From Skermanella aerolata KACC 11604 (GTDB lineage Bacteria > Pseudomonadota > Alphaproteobacteria > Azospirillales > Azospirillaceae): a DNA stretch of 64,000 nucleotides. This document shows, one piece after another, positions 1 to 7,693 of this stretch (position 1 is the first letter of the stretch; each line of letters starts with the position of its first letter). Under the pieces are notes generated by a model. That model ran no database searches. It saw only the letters and a program-made list of their open reading frames with translations, and was not told the origin of the DNA. Position numbers and translations under genes: made by a program. The stretch covers positions 1 through 64,000 of the forward strand of contig NZ_AVFK01000037.1 of the NCBI RefSeq assembly GCF_000936425.1, read 5' to 3'.

Positions 1-262
1 TCGCAACCAGGCCATGGGCAAAGGTCAATGTTTAATGCCGTTGGTATAATGCGTCCGTTGCATGGTAACACCTATCAGGTTATGCCAAGATGAAAGACTG
101 GAAGCTGGCAGACTAGCTTCCGCGCCTGTCCGGATTTCATCTTGTAGGTGGAATTTCGGCAACCGATAAACACCTAGGGCCGCAGTCTTCCCTCAGCCGA
201 TTGATTTGATCTTGGATCGGCTAGGAATGTTGCGACACCTGGATAAGTAAGGAGGAGACGCA
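1..262. other. Non-coding left edge of the window
   Basis: No reading frame with a credible start, ribosome site or family resemblance is visible here. A TATAAT hexamer lies at 45-50 but has no good -35 partner and is about 210 bases from the next start codon. The stretch is best read as an intergenic leader in front of the GFA gene. Confidence 0.5.
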
Positions 263-898
263 ATGTTCTGGAAAAAGAATAATAACAACGCAAATGCAGC
301 CCCGGCGAGCAAGGCACCGAGCTACAGTTCTGTCAAGATCCACCCCTCGGTCGACCAGGGTGTCGTCGCCGGTGCGCCGAATTTTGCCGGCGGGACTTTG
401 CACTGCAAATGCGCCAGCAACCCTGTCGAGGTGAAGATCACGGGCAACTCCGCCCACAATCATGTCTGCGGCTGCACCAAGTGCTGGAAGCCGACGGGAG
501 CCTTGTTCTCCATGGTCGCCGTGGTGCCGCGCGACAACTTGAAAGTGACGGCAAATGCCGACAAGCTTCAGGTAGTCGACTCGTCGGCGGCGATCCAGCG
601 GCATGCCTGCAAGGAGTGCGGCGTGCACATGTACGGCAGGATCGAGAACACGGGCCATCCGTTCTACGGCCTGGACTTCATCCATACCGAACTGTCCGAC
701 CAGAAGGGCTGGAGCGCTCCGGAATTCGCGGCTTTCGTATCGTCGGTCATCGAATCCGGCGCCAAGCCCGACCAGATGGGCGCGGTGCGTGGCCGGCTGA
801 AGGAACTGGGCCTGGAGCCCTATGACGCTCTTTCGCCGCCGCTGATGGACCTGATCGCGACCCATATCGCGAAGAGCAAGGGCGTTCTGGCGGCCTGA
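263..898 (+). CDS. gfa: S-(hydroxymethyl)glutathione synthase (GFA family)
   Basis: 211 residues. The family accelerates condensation of formaldehyde with glutathione in the cytoplasm, giving S-hydroxymethylglutathione for oxidation by class III alcohol dehydrogenase. The zinc-binding cysteine pattern is visible: HCKC near residue 49, CGCTKC near 70-75 and CKEC near 115. Length fits full-size Gfa proteins rather than the short GFA-fold proteins of about 130 residues. The ATG follows a strong AAGGAGGAG ribosome site around 249-257. No adhC/frmA partner is next to it, so the gene stands alone and converges on the TRAP locus. An activating role is established for some family members only; in others the GFA fold has unknown function. 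Confidence 0.88.
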   Translation: MFWKKNNNNANAAPASKAPSYSSVKIHPSVDQGVVAGAPNFAGGTLHCKCASNPVEVKITGNSAHNHVCGCTKCWKPTGALFSMVAVVPRDNLKVTANADKLQVVDSSAAIQRHACKECGVHMYGRIENTGHPFYGLDFIHTELSDQKGWSAPEFAAFVSSVIESGAKPDQMGAVRGRLKELGLEPYDALSPPLMDLIATHIAKSKGVLAA

Positions 899-933
899 GG
901 CCAGGCGCAGCGACCGGATCCAGGCATTGGTCT

Positions 934-964
934 GGGGCGGGGGAGAAAATCCTTCCCCCGCCCC
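934..964. terminator. Bidirectional hairpin between convergent gfa and dctP
   Basis: A perfect 11-bp GC stem (arms 934-944 and 954-964) encloses a 9-base loop. It sits in the 97-base gap between two convergent stop codons, as expected of a shared terminator. There is no strong T tract on either side, so the termination mechanism is inferred. Confidence 0.6.
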
Positions 965-995
965 GGCTCCATGTCCGGACTGACTTCGCTCCGGT

Positions 996-1970
996 CTATT
1001 TTTCAGCGGCAATCGCGTCGAGCAGATCCATACCGTATTTGTCGGCGAAGGACTTGCGCAAGGGCTCCTCGACGACCTGACGAAGCTGTGTGGTGTCGAT
1101 CTCCTCGATCACTTCCATGCCGGCCGCCTTGAGCCCGGTGAGGATTTCGGCAACCTGCTTTGCATTGAGGTCGCGCTGGTAGGTCGCCGTCTCACGCGCC
1201 GCCTCCACGAGGATCGTCTGGTACTCCGGCGACAGCTTGTCGAACTTCGGCTTGTTCATCACGAGGATGAGGGGCGAGTAGGCATGATGCGTGAGGGTAA
1301 GGTGTTTCTGCACCTCGTAGAACTTGGCTGCCCATAGCACCGGCAGCGGATGTTCCTGCGCATCGACCGCACCGGTCTCAAGCGCTGGGTAGAGTTCCGC
1401 ATAGGCCATCGGCACCGGGTTCGCGCCCAGAAGCTGGAATGCCTGGATATGGAATGGATTCGGAGTGGTCCGGATCTTCAGGCCCTTGATGTCCTCGTGC
1501 GAGCGAATCGGATGCCTGCTGTTGGTCATCTCACGCCAGCCGTTCTCCAGGAACGCGAGCCCCTGGATACCGTGCGGGGCCAGCTTGTCGAGCAGGCCTT
1601 GGCCAACCTTGCCGTCGAGCACGTGATAGGCGTGCTCGGCATCGCGGAACAGGAACGGCAGTTCCAGCGCCGTCGTCTCCCCCACGACGCCGTTGAAGGT
1701 GGTCGATCCCGACTGAATGATCTCGATGCTTCCGCCCCGCAGCAGATTGAGCGCCTGCTGGGCCGGACCAAGCCCGCTGTTCGGAAAGATGCTGATCTCG
1801 ATGTTGCCGTTGGTCCGCTCCTTGACCAGCTTGGCGAACCGGGTCGCCGCGAGATGCTGGGTGGAATCGACCGCGACCTCATGGGCAAGCTTGAACTTGT
1901 ACTCGGCACCGAAGGCGGTGCCGGCGGCCAGCATGGCCATGGAGCCGATCATCAATGCCAGAAACTTCAA
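996..1970 (-). CDS. TRAP transporter solute-binding protein (DctP family)
   Basis: 324 residues. Periplasmic receptor that captures an organic acid and delivers it to the DctQM permease. A signal peptide is visible (hydrophobic stretch ending GTAFGAE around residue 22). DctP hallmarks include a conserved arginine block near 166 (GLKIRTTPNP) and the ETGAVDAQEHP segment near 205. The start is TTG, chosen because AGGGAGG lies 8 bases upstream and the frame opens exactly into the signal peptide. It is the last gene of the sugar-acid operon, separated from the dehydrogenase by 98 bases that hold a possible own promoter. The locus has a second binding protein at 5457-6428, so one permease may be served by two receptors. 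Confidence 0.9.
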   Translation of the reverse strand: MKFLALMIGSMAMLAAGTAFGAEYKFKLAHEVAVDSTQHLAATRFAKLVKERTNGNIEISIFPNSGLGPAQQALNLLRGGSIEIIQSGSTTFNGVVGETTALELPFLFRDAEHAYHVLDGKVGQGLLDKLAPHGIQGLAFLENGWREMTNSRHPIRSHEDIKGLKIRTTPNPFHIQAFQLLGANPVPMAYAELYPALETGAVDAQEHPLPVLWAAKFYEVQKHLTLTHHAYSPLILVMNKPKFDKLSPEYQTILVEAARETATYQRDLNAKQVAEILTGLKAAGMEVIEEIDTTQLRQVVEEPLRKSFADKYGMDLLDAIAAEK

Positions 1971-2030
1971 ACCCTTTTCCTCCCTGTCGATGCGCCCGCC
2001 TGTTGCCGGCGGGTTTGGATGATTATACGC

Positions 2031-2041
2031 ATGGTAGCATA
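2031..2041. promoter_or_regulatory. Candidate operator half shared with the uxuB-gntR intergenic region
   Basis: ATGGTAGCATA lies upstream of the second dctP. A similar 11-mer (ATGGTAGTATG, 9 of 11 identical) occurs at 9263-9273 between uxuB and the GntR regulator. FCD-type GntR regulators of uronate genes often bind TGGTAT-containing sites. Assignment is by eye only. Confidence 0.25.
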
Positions 2042-2068
2042 CGGTGAAATGGTTCCGCCGGGATCGGC

Positions 2069-3118
2069 TCAGGCGGCGGTCAGGACGACCTTGACGCTCT
2101 GCGAGCGGTCGAGGGCGAGCAGAAAGGCGGCGGGCGCTTCGCTGAGCGGGCGCTCGGCGGTCACCAGCTTCATCACGTCTACATTGCCCGACACGATCAG
2201 GGAAACCGCTTCCTCGTACTCCCTGCCGAAGCGGAAGGTGCCCTTGAGGTCCAGTTCCTTAGCCATGACGGCGTTGGCGGGGACCGGCATGGCACCGCCG
2301 GGCAAGTTGCCGATCTGAACCACGGTGCCGCCGCGCCGGACCGTGCCGATGGCCGATGCCAGGCCGGCGGCGGTGCCGGAGACTTCGAATGCGACTTCGT
2401 AGCCGCGCTCGGCCGCCAGGGCTGTCAACGGTTCGTCTCCGCCCGAGATATCGACGACGTTGTCGGCGCCGAGTCGTTCCGCGAAGGCGAGCGGGGCCGG
2501 CGCCACGTCGACGACAGCGACTTCCGAGGCGCCGGCAAGGCGCGCGGCCAGCATGGTCAACAGGCCGATCGGGCCGGCTCCGAAGATGATGGCCTTGCGG
2601 CCTTCGATGGCTCCGGCGCGGGCGACGGCGTGCAGGCACACTGCCAGCGGTTCGGCCAGGGCGGCGGCAGACCAGGACAGTTCCTTGGGGACCTTGATGC
2701 ACTGGGCGGAGGTCGCATCGAACAGGGAGGCGAAGCCGCCCTGCATGTGCGGCGTCTTGGACGCGGACCCCATGAAGTAGATGTTCTCGCACAGGTTCTC
2801 GCGGCCTTCCCGGCAGCGGGTGCAGTGGCCGCACCAGCGGGACGGGTTGACCGCGACATGGTCGCCGACGTCGAGGCCGGTGACGCCGGAGCCCAATTCC
2901 ACGATCTCGCCGGCGACCTCGTGGCCCAGCACTAAGGGGGAGGTCACGACGAAGTCTCCCGTGCGAGCATGCCGGAAGTAGTGCATGTCGGAGCCGCAGA
3001 TGCCGCCGGCGCCGAAGCGGATGCGGACCATGCCGGGTTCAAGCGTGCCAAGCGGACGTTCGACCATCCGCAGGTCCTCCGCTCCAAAGAGCGTTGCGGC
3101 CAATGCAGTGTCGGTCAT
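2069..3118 (-). CDS. Zinc-dependent L-idonate/L-gulonate 5-dehydrogenase-type MDR enzyme
   Basis: 349 residues, medium-chain dehydrogenase family. Catalytic zinc site: CGSD near residue 40 and GHE near 66. Structural zinc site: the cluster CGHCTRC...C near 95-109. The NAD-binding Rossmann motif FGAGPIGLL is near 175. The family oxidises C5 of aldonates such as L-idonate or L-gulonate. The ATG overlaps the stop of the upstream TRAP permease gene by four bases (ATGA at 3115-3118), so translation is coupled. In a locus with uxuA and uxuB, L-gulonate to D-fructuronate is an attractive reaction because the product feeds directly into UxuB; L-idonate to 5-ketogluconate is the alternative. Substrate is inference. 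Confidence 0.82.
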   Translation of the reverse strand: MTDTALAATLFGAEDLRMVERPLGTLEPGMVRIRFGAGGICGSDMHYFRHARTGDFVVTSPLVLGHEVAGEIVELGSGVTGLDVGDHVAVNPSRWCGHCTRCREGRENLCENIYFMGSASKTPHMQGGFASLFDATSAQCIKVPKELSWSAAALAEPLAVCLHAVARAGAIEGRKAIIFGAGPIGLLTMLAARLAGASEVAVVDVAPAPLAFAERLGADNVVDISGGDEPLTALAAERGYEVAFEVSGTAAGLASAIGTVRRGGTVVQIGNLPGGAMPVPANAVMAKELDLKGTFRFGREYEEAVSLIVSGNVDVMKLVTAERPLSEAPAAFLLALDRSQSVKVVLTAA

Positions 3119-4521
3119 CGGATCATTCCCATGGTTTGAGGAAGCCACAAGGTCAGGATCGGGACGAAGGTGATCAGGATCAGGGCCACGAAGAGGGGGA
3201 TCAGCCAGGGCAGGATCGCCATCGTGGTGCGCTCGACCGACAGCTTGGCGATGCGGGACAGGACGAACAGGACCATCCCCAACGGCGGGTGCAGCAGGCC
3301 GATCATCAGGTTGAGCGTGATGATGACGCCGAAATGGACCGGATCGATGCCGAACTTCAGGACGATCGGCAGCAGGATCGGGACCAGGATGGTGATCGCG
3401 GCGATGGTGTCCAGGAAGCAGCCGACGAACAGGACCAGCAGGTTGACCAGGATCAGGAAGACCCACTTGTTGTCGGTGATTCCCAGGATCAGGTCCGACA
3501 GGGTCTGCGCCGCCTGACCGACCGTCAGCAGCCACGCGAAGATCGAGGCAGCCGTAACGATGAACAGGACGGACGCCGTCGTCTCGATCGTGTCGAACGC
3601 CGCCTTGGCGAGCGTGCGCATGGTCATGGAGCGGTAGCGCACCAGTCCCAGGAACAGCGACCACATCACGGCGGCAACAGCCGCTTCGGTCGGGGTGAAC
3701 CAGCCCATCGTCATGCCGCCGATCAGGATGATCGGGGTCATCAGCGCCATCACGGCGGACCAGTCGAAGTACCAGTCCAGCGCGATCAGGACGGCGAAGG
3801 AGATCCCCAGGGCGACGTTGAGCGACAGCCCGGCCCAGACCAGGCCGTAGACGATCAGCGGGAAGCCCAGGACGATGCCGACTTCCATCGACGCCTCGGC
3901 GATCCGCTTCCACTCGAACCCGGTATCGGCGCCCCAGCCGCGCTTGTAGGCGATCAGGGCCACGGTGCCCATCATCAGCACGGTCATGACGACGCCGGGC
4001 AGGATGCCGGCCAGGAACAGCGCTCCGATCGAGACGTTGGCCATCATGCCGTAGATGACGAAGGGCAGCGATGGCGGGAAGATCGGGCCGAGGGTGGCGG
4101 AGGCGGCGGTGACGCCGACGGCGGCCTCGACCGGATAGCCATGGTCCTTCATGGCCTTGATCTCGATCGTCCCGATGCCGGCGGCATCGGCCAGCGCCGT
4201 GCCGGACATGCCGGAGAAGATCACGGAGCCGATGATGTTGACCTGCGCCAGTCCGCCCTTCATCCAGCCGACCAATGCGACGGCGAAGGTGTAGATGCGG
4301 CCGGTGACGCCGGCGATGTTCATCAGGTTGCCGGCCAGGATGAAGAACGGCACGGCGAGCAGCGGGAAGCTTTCCACCCCGGCGATCATGCGCTGCGCCA
4401 GGATCACGTCGGGCGCCACGTCGTAGACCAGCAGGTAGAGCAGCGACGCCACGGCCATCGACACGGCGACGGGGATGCCGACGACCATGAGGACGAGGAA
4501 GGAGACGATCAGCAGGGTCAT
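3115..4521 (-). CDS. TRAP transporter large permease subunit (DctM family)
   Basis: 468 residues, almost entirely hydrophobic with about a dozen membrane segments. It forms the sodium-driven translocation channel of a TRAP importer together with DctQ. Family landmarks include VPFFILAGNLMN near residues 68-79, the GTALADAAGIGTIEIKAM block near 115, and PPSLPFVIYG near 147. The ATG at 4521 is preferred to an in-frame TTG 15 bases upstream: the upstream small permease ends at 4526, and GGAG sits about 10 bases before the ATG. It overlaps the following dehydrogenase by 4 bases. Confidence 0.92.
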   Translation of the reverse strand: MTLLIVSFLVLMVVGIPVAVSMAVASLLYLLVYDVAPDVILAQRMIAGVESFPLLAVPFFILAGNLMNIAGVTGRIYTFAVALVGWMKGGLAQVNIIGSVIFSGMSGTALADAAGIGTIEIKAMKDHGYPVEAAVGVTAASATLGPIFPPSLPFVIYGMMANVSIGALFLAGILPGVVMTVLMMGTVALIAYKRGWGADTGFEWKRIAEASMEVGIVLGFPLIVYGLVWAGLSLNVALGISFAVLIALDWYFDWSAVMALMTPIILIGGMTMGWFTPTEAAVAAVMWSLFLGLVRYRSMTMRTLAKAAFDTIETTASVLFIVTAASIFAWLLTVGQAAQTLSDLILGITDNKWVFLILVNLLVLFVGCFLDTIAAITILVPILLPIVLKFGIDPVHFGVIITLNLMIGLLHPPLGMVLFVLSRIAKLSVERTTMAILPWLIPLFVALILITFVPILTLWLPQTMGMIR

Positions 4522-4525
4522 GGCG

Positions 4526-5119
4526 TCAGTCTCCAACTTCCATGAAGGCTTCGGGATGTTCGAGCACGGAGTAGCCGCGCCGCATGTTCTCGACCATCAC
4601 CTGGATGGCGCGGACGCACATCAGGGCAAAGGCCACGACCACCGTGTAGAAGACGATGGATTTGGGCAGGTCGATCATTGTCATGCGTTCGTGGCTGATC
4701 AGCTCGGAGTATTCCCAGACCAGAAATGCCGCGTAGCCGAAGAAGACGATCCGGACGACATCGACCAGCAGCGAGAGCGCGCGGGCGAGCGGGGCGGGGA
4801 TGTAGTGGTAGAGGACATCGACCTGGATGTGGCGCGACATGCGCACGCACATGATCGATCCGAAGAAGACCACGCCCACCAGCAGGTTGATCGCGGCTTC
4901 CTCGGTCCAGGCGAGGCTGTCGTTCAGCACGTAGCGGGTGAAGAACTGGACGAAGACGGCCAGCGTCATGGCCCAGAACATGGCCTGGGTAATCCAGTCC
5001 TCGATCGAATAGCGCGACAGATCGACCGCTTCCACCTGATCTTCGAAGGCGTGGGCGATTTCTTCGGCGGTGACGGCGGGGGGAGACGGCGGGTGCTGCG
5101 ACACGGCCTGACCTTGCAT
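4526..5119 (-). CDS. TRAP transporter small permease subunit (DctQ family)
   Basis: About 197 residues with four predicted membrane helices, matching the DctQ fold that partners DctM. A hydrophilic N-terminal region precedes the first helix near residue 45. A landmark is the WTEEAAINLLVGVVFFGS segment around 85-105. The start is uncertain. ATG at 5119 is chosen because the longer frame (to 5194) begins with proline- and arginine-rich residues atypical of the family and reaches the repeat region. The stop is 4 bases from the DctM start, so the pair is co-translated. The gap to the upstream binding-protein gene (5457) is filled by an inverted repeat. Confidence 0.85.
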   Translation of the reverse strand: MQGQAVSQHPPSPPAVTAEEIAHAFEDQVEAVDLSRYSIEDWITQAMFWAMTLAVFVQFFTRYVLNDSLAWTEEAAINLLVGVVFFGSIMCVRMSRHIQVDVLYHYIPAPLARALSLLVDVVRIVFFGYAAFLVWEYSELISHERMTMIDLPKSIVFYTVVVAFALMCVRAIQVMVENMRRGYSVLEHPEAFMEVGD

Positions 5120-5456
5120 GGTTTGGGGGCGGGGTCTGAGGGGCGGGTCTTGTGGGCTGAGGCGACGATGCCGGGAGGTCCCCGGTGATCCCATAGGCGC
5201 TGACTCAATACGTTCCTGCGCGTCACGCGGGCATTACGCTCCACTCTGCCGTCATGCCAAGACTTGATCTTGGCATCTCCTGGCGAAAGCGGACGTAAGG
5301 ACTTCAACTCGAAGTCCGGATGTCACCCGCTCAGCTCCTGACGGGAGATACCAAGATCAAGTCTTGGTATGACGAAAACGGGGGAACGGCGTTAAGCCAA
5401 GTGCATGGGACTTGATCCGGGGACCTCCTCTCATCGACGCTCCAGTACGCGGCTGC
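5120..5456. other. 337-base gap inside the operon, repeat-filled
   Basis: This stretch separates the dctP gene from the dctQM pair on the minus strand. It holds the inverted repeat at 5251-5373. A weaker outer pair also flanks it: GAGGTCCCCGG near 5175 and CCGGGGACCTC near 5417. No gene is seen. Binding proteins are usually made in excess over permeases, and a stem here could stabilise the upstream message. Confidence 0.55.
5251..5373. repeat. REP/BIME-like inverted repeat between dctP and dctQ
   Basis: Two 30-base arms (5251-5280 and 5344-5373) are inverted copies differing at two positions. Each arm contains its own internal palindrome (CCAAGACTTGATCTTGG in arm 1). The 63-base spacer has no gene. 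This nested-palindrome design is typical of dispersed intergenic repeats in alphaproteobacteria. Confidence 0.8.
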
Positions 5457-6428
5457 TTACTTCACCGCACGGATGCGGTCGTAGTCTTCCTGCTTGTAAC
5501 CGAAGTCGGAAAGCGGAACCTTGGCCAGCACGACTTTCTCGAACTCGGCCTTGTCGACTTCCTGAACGTTCAGGCCCTTGTCCTTGAAGGTCTGGACCAG
5601 GGCCGCTTCGCGTTCCTGCACGATCTTGGTGCCCCGAGTGGCCGCTTCCTGGGTGACTTCGGTGAAGATCTTCTTGTCCTCGTCCGACAGCTTGGCCCAG
5701 CGCCGGCCGGCGATGGTCGTGTTTACGTGGTCGGTGATGTGGCCGGTCAGGACGATGTTCTTCTGGACCTCGAAGAACTTCTTGGCCTCGATCGTCGTCA
5801 GCGGATTTTCCTGGGCGTCCACGGTGCCGTTCTGGAGGGCGAGGTAAACCTCCGCGAAGGCGATTGGGGCGGTGTTGGCGCCGCAGGCCTTGGGCATGGC
5901 GAGGTAGGCCGGGACGTCGGGCACGCGCATCTTGACGCCGCGCAGGTCTTCGCAGGTCTTGATCGGCTTGTTGGAGGTCGTGTGCCGGGTGCCGTAGTAG
6001 GTCACCGCCGTGATGTGGTGGCCGGAAGCCTTTTCATAGCCGGCCGCGAGTTCCTTGAAGATATCGCTCTTGGTATAGGCGATCAGGTGGTCGGGGCTGC
6101 GGAAGATGTAGGGGTAATAGGTGACGCCCATCGGCGGGTAGCTGCGCGCCGCGAAGCTGGAGCCCGAGGTGATGATGTCGACCGCGCCAAGGGTCAGGCC
6201 CTGGTTGAGGTCGTTTTCCTTGCCGAGCTGGGAAGCGGGGAAGACGGTGATCTTATAGCGGCCCTGGGTGCGCTTCTCGATCTCTTCGGAGGCCCACAAG
6301 GCTTCGGTGTGGAACGGCTCCGACGTCTCGTAGGCGTGGCCCCATTTCAGGGCGGTCTGGGCATTGGCCGGGGCGTTGACGGCCAGGGCGATGACTGCCG
6401 TGAAGACGGCGGTGGTGAGCTTAAGCAC
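5457..6428 (-). CDS. TRAP transporter solute-binding protein (DctP family), second copy
   Basis: 323 residues with a clear signal peptide (hydrophobic run ending PANAQ near residue 24). DctP landmarks: DLRGVKMRVPDVPAY near 160-175, where the arginine coordinates the substrate carboxylate, and QNGTVDAQENP near 205-215. The start is GTG, backed by AGGGAGG about 9 bases upstream. It lies 51 bases after uxuA in the same direction and before dctQM, the usual P-Q-M order, so it is probably the main receptor for the permease. Sequence differs strongly from the second binding protein at 996-1970, so the two likely recognise different sugar acids or act under different conditions. Confidence 0.9.
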   Translation of the reverse strand: MLKLTTAVFTAVIALAVNAPANAQTALKWGHAYETSEPFHTEALWASEEIEKRTQGRYKITVFPASQLGKENDLNQGLTLGAVDIITSGSSFAARSYPPMGVTYYPYIFRSPDHLIAYTKSDIFKELAAGYEKASGHHITAVTYYGTRHTTSNKPIKTCEDLRGVKMRVPDVPAYLAMPKACGANTAPIAFAEVYLALQNGTVDAQENPLTTIEAKKFFEVQKNIVLTGHITDHVNTTIAGRRWAKLSDEDKKIFTEVTQEAATRGTKIVQEREAALVQTFKDKGLNVQEVDKAEFEKVVLAKVPLSDFGYKQEDYDRIRAVK

Positions 6429-6479
6429 TTCTTTATACCTCCCTTTTACCTGACTTGCTTGAATGCGTCTTGTTTCGGT

Positions 6480-7676
6480 TCAGACGGGCAGTTGCCGCAT
6501 GCTGGCGACGGCGGTCATCACGCCGCGTATCTCGGCCAGCCCACGCAGCCGCCCGATTGCCGGGTAGCCGGGGTGAGTTGCCTTACCCACGTCGTCCAAC
6601 AGTTCGTGGCCGTGATCGGGCCGGAACGGAATGCGCCAATCTTCGGCACCGGTGTCGTGGCGGCGCTTCTGTTCTTCCAGCACCGTCGTCACGACCGAGA
6701 CCATATCGACGTCGCCGCCGAGATGATCGGCTTCCATGAAGGAGCCGTCCGGCTCCTTCGAAACGTTCCGCAGATGGGCGAACTTGATGTGGCCGGCGAA
6801 GCGCTGGGCCAGGGCCGGGACGTCGTTATCGACGCCGGCGCCGAGCGATCCGGTACAGAAAGTCAGGCCGTTGGCTTCCGACGGGACCGCATCGATGATG
6901 AAGTCCAGGTCGTCGGCGCTGCCGACGATGCGCGGCAGGCCCAGCAGCGGGCGCGGCGGATCGTCGGGATGGATGCACAGGACGATACCGGATTCCTCGG
7001 CGGTCGGGACGACCTCGCGCAGGAAACGGGCGAGGTTCTCGCGCAGCGTCTCGCGCGTCATGCCCTTGTAGCGGTCGAGCATCCGGCGAAGTCCGGGGGC
7101 GTCGTAGCGATCGAAGGCGCCGGGCAACCCCGCCATGATGTTGGAGAGAAGCTGGCGCTTGTCGTCTTCCGACGCCTTGTCGAACCATGCCTTGGCACGG
7201 GCGATCACGGCGGGGTCGTGCTCGTCCTCGGCACCCGGCCGCTCCAGCATGAAGCAGTCGAAGGCGGCGTATTCATGTGCGTTGAAGCGGAGCGCGCGGG
7301 CGCCGCCGGGGAGCGGGTGCGCCAGTTCGGTCCGCGTCCAGTCGAGCACCGGCATGAAGTTGTAGCAGACGGTGGTGACGCCGCAGGCGGCAAGATTGCG
7401 GAGCGACTGGCGGTAGTTGTCGAACAGCGGCTCCAGGTCGCCCTCGCCCAGCTTGATCGGCTCGGAAACCGGCAGGCTTTCGACCACGCTCCAGCGCAAG
7501 CCCAGCGACGGGTCGGCGGCGATCAGGGCCTTCCGCTTCTCGATCTCCTCGACCGACCAGACGATGCCGTAGGGAATGTGATGCAGGGCGGTGACGATGC
7601 CGGTTGCTCCGGCCTGCCGGATCTGGGGCAGGCGAACGACATCCTCGGGACCGAACCAGCGCCAAGTCTGTTCCAT
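6480..7676 (-). CDS. uxuA: Mannonate dehydratase
   Basis: 398 residues, close to the usual UxuA length. It removes water from D-mannonate to give 2-keto-3-deoxy-D-gluconate in the cytoplasm, using a divalent metal. The N-terminal WRWFGPEDVVRLPQIRQAG block (residues 4-22) and the metal-site segment CIHPDDPP near 235-242 identify the UxuA (xylose-isomerase-like) family rather than the enolase-superfamily dehydratases. Further metal-ligand segments are HIKFAHLRN near 290 and ADHLGGDVDM near 306. The gene lies 17 bases after uxuB and is followed by the TRAP receptor, forming the catabolic core of the operon. Confidence 0.95.
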   Translation of the reverse strand: MEQTWRWFGPEDVVRLPQIRQAGATGIVTALHHIPYGIVWSVEEIEKRKALIAADPSLGLRWSVVESLPVSEPIKLGEGDLEPLFDNYRQSLRNLAACGVTTVCYNFMPVLDWTRTELAHPLPGGARALRFNAHEYAAFDCFMLERPGAEDEHDPAVIARAKAWFDKASEDDKRQLLSNIMAGLPGAFDRYDAPGLRRMLDRYKGMTRETLRENLARFLREVVPTAEESGIVLCIHPDDPPRPLLGLPRIVGSADDLDFIIDAVPSEANGLTFCTGSLGAGVDNDVPALAQRFAGHIKFAHLRNVSKEPDGSFMEADHLGGDVDMVSVVTTVLEEQKRRHDTGAEDWRIPFRPDHGHELLDDVGKATHPGYPAIGRLRGLAEIRGVMTAVASMRQLPV

Positions 7677-7693
7677 GGTTTCAACTCACCGGG

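Noticed and set aside
45-50. TATAAT hexamer as a promoter for the GFA gene
   Set aside because: No acceptable -35 element at 16-18 bases and over 200 bases from the start codon.
4475-5188. Long plus-strand open frame opposite the TRAP permease genes
   Set aside because: High-GC antisense shadow: His/Asp/Gly-rich composition, no ribosome site and no family resemblance, while the opposite strand encodes clear DctQ and DctM proteins.
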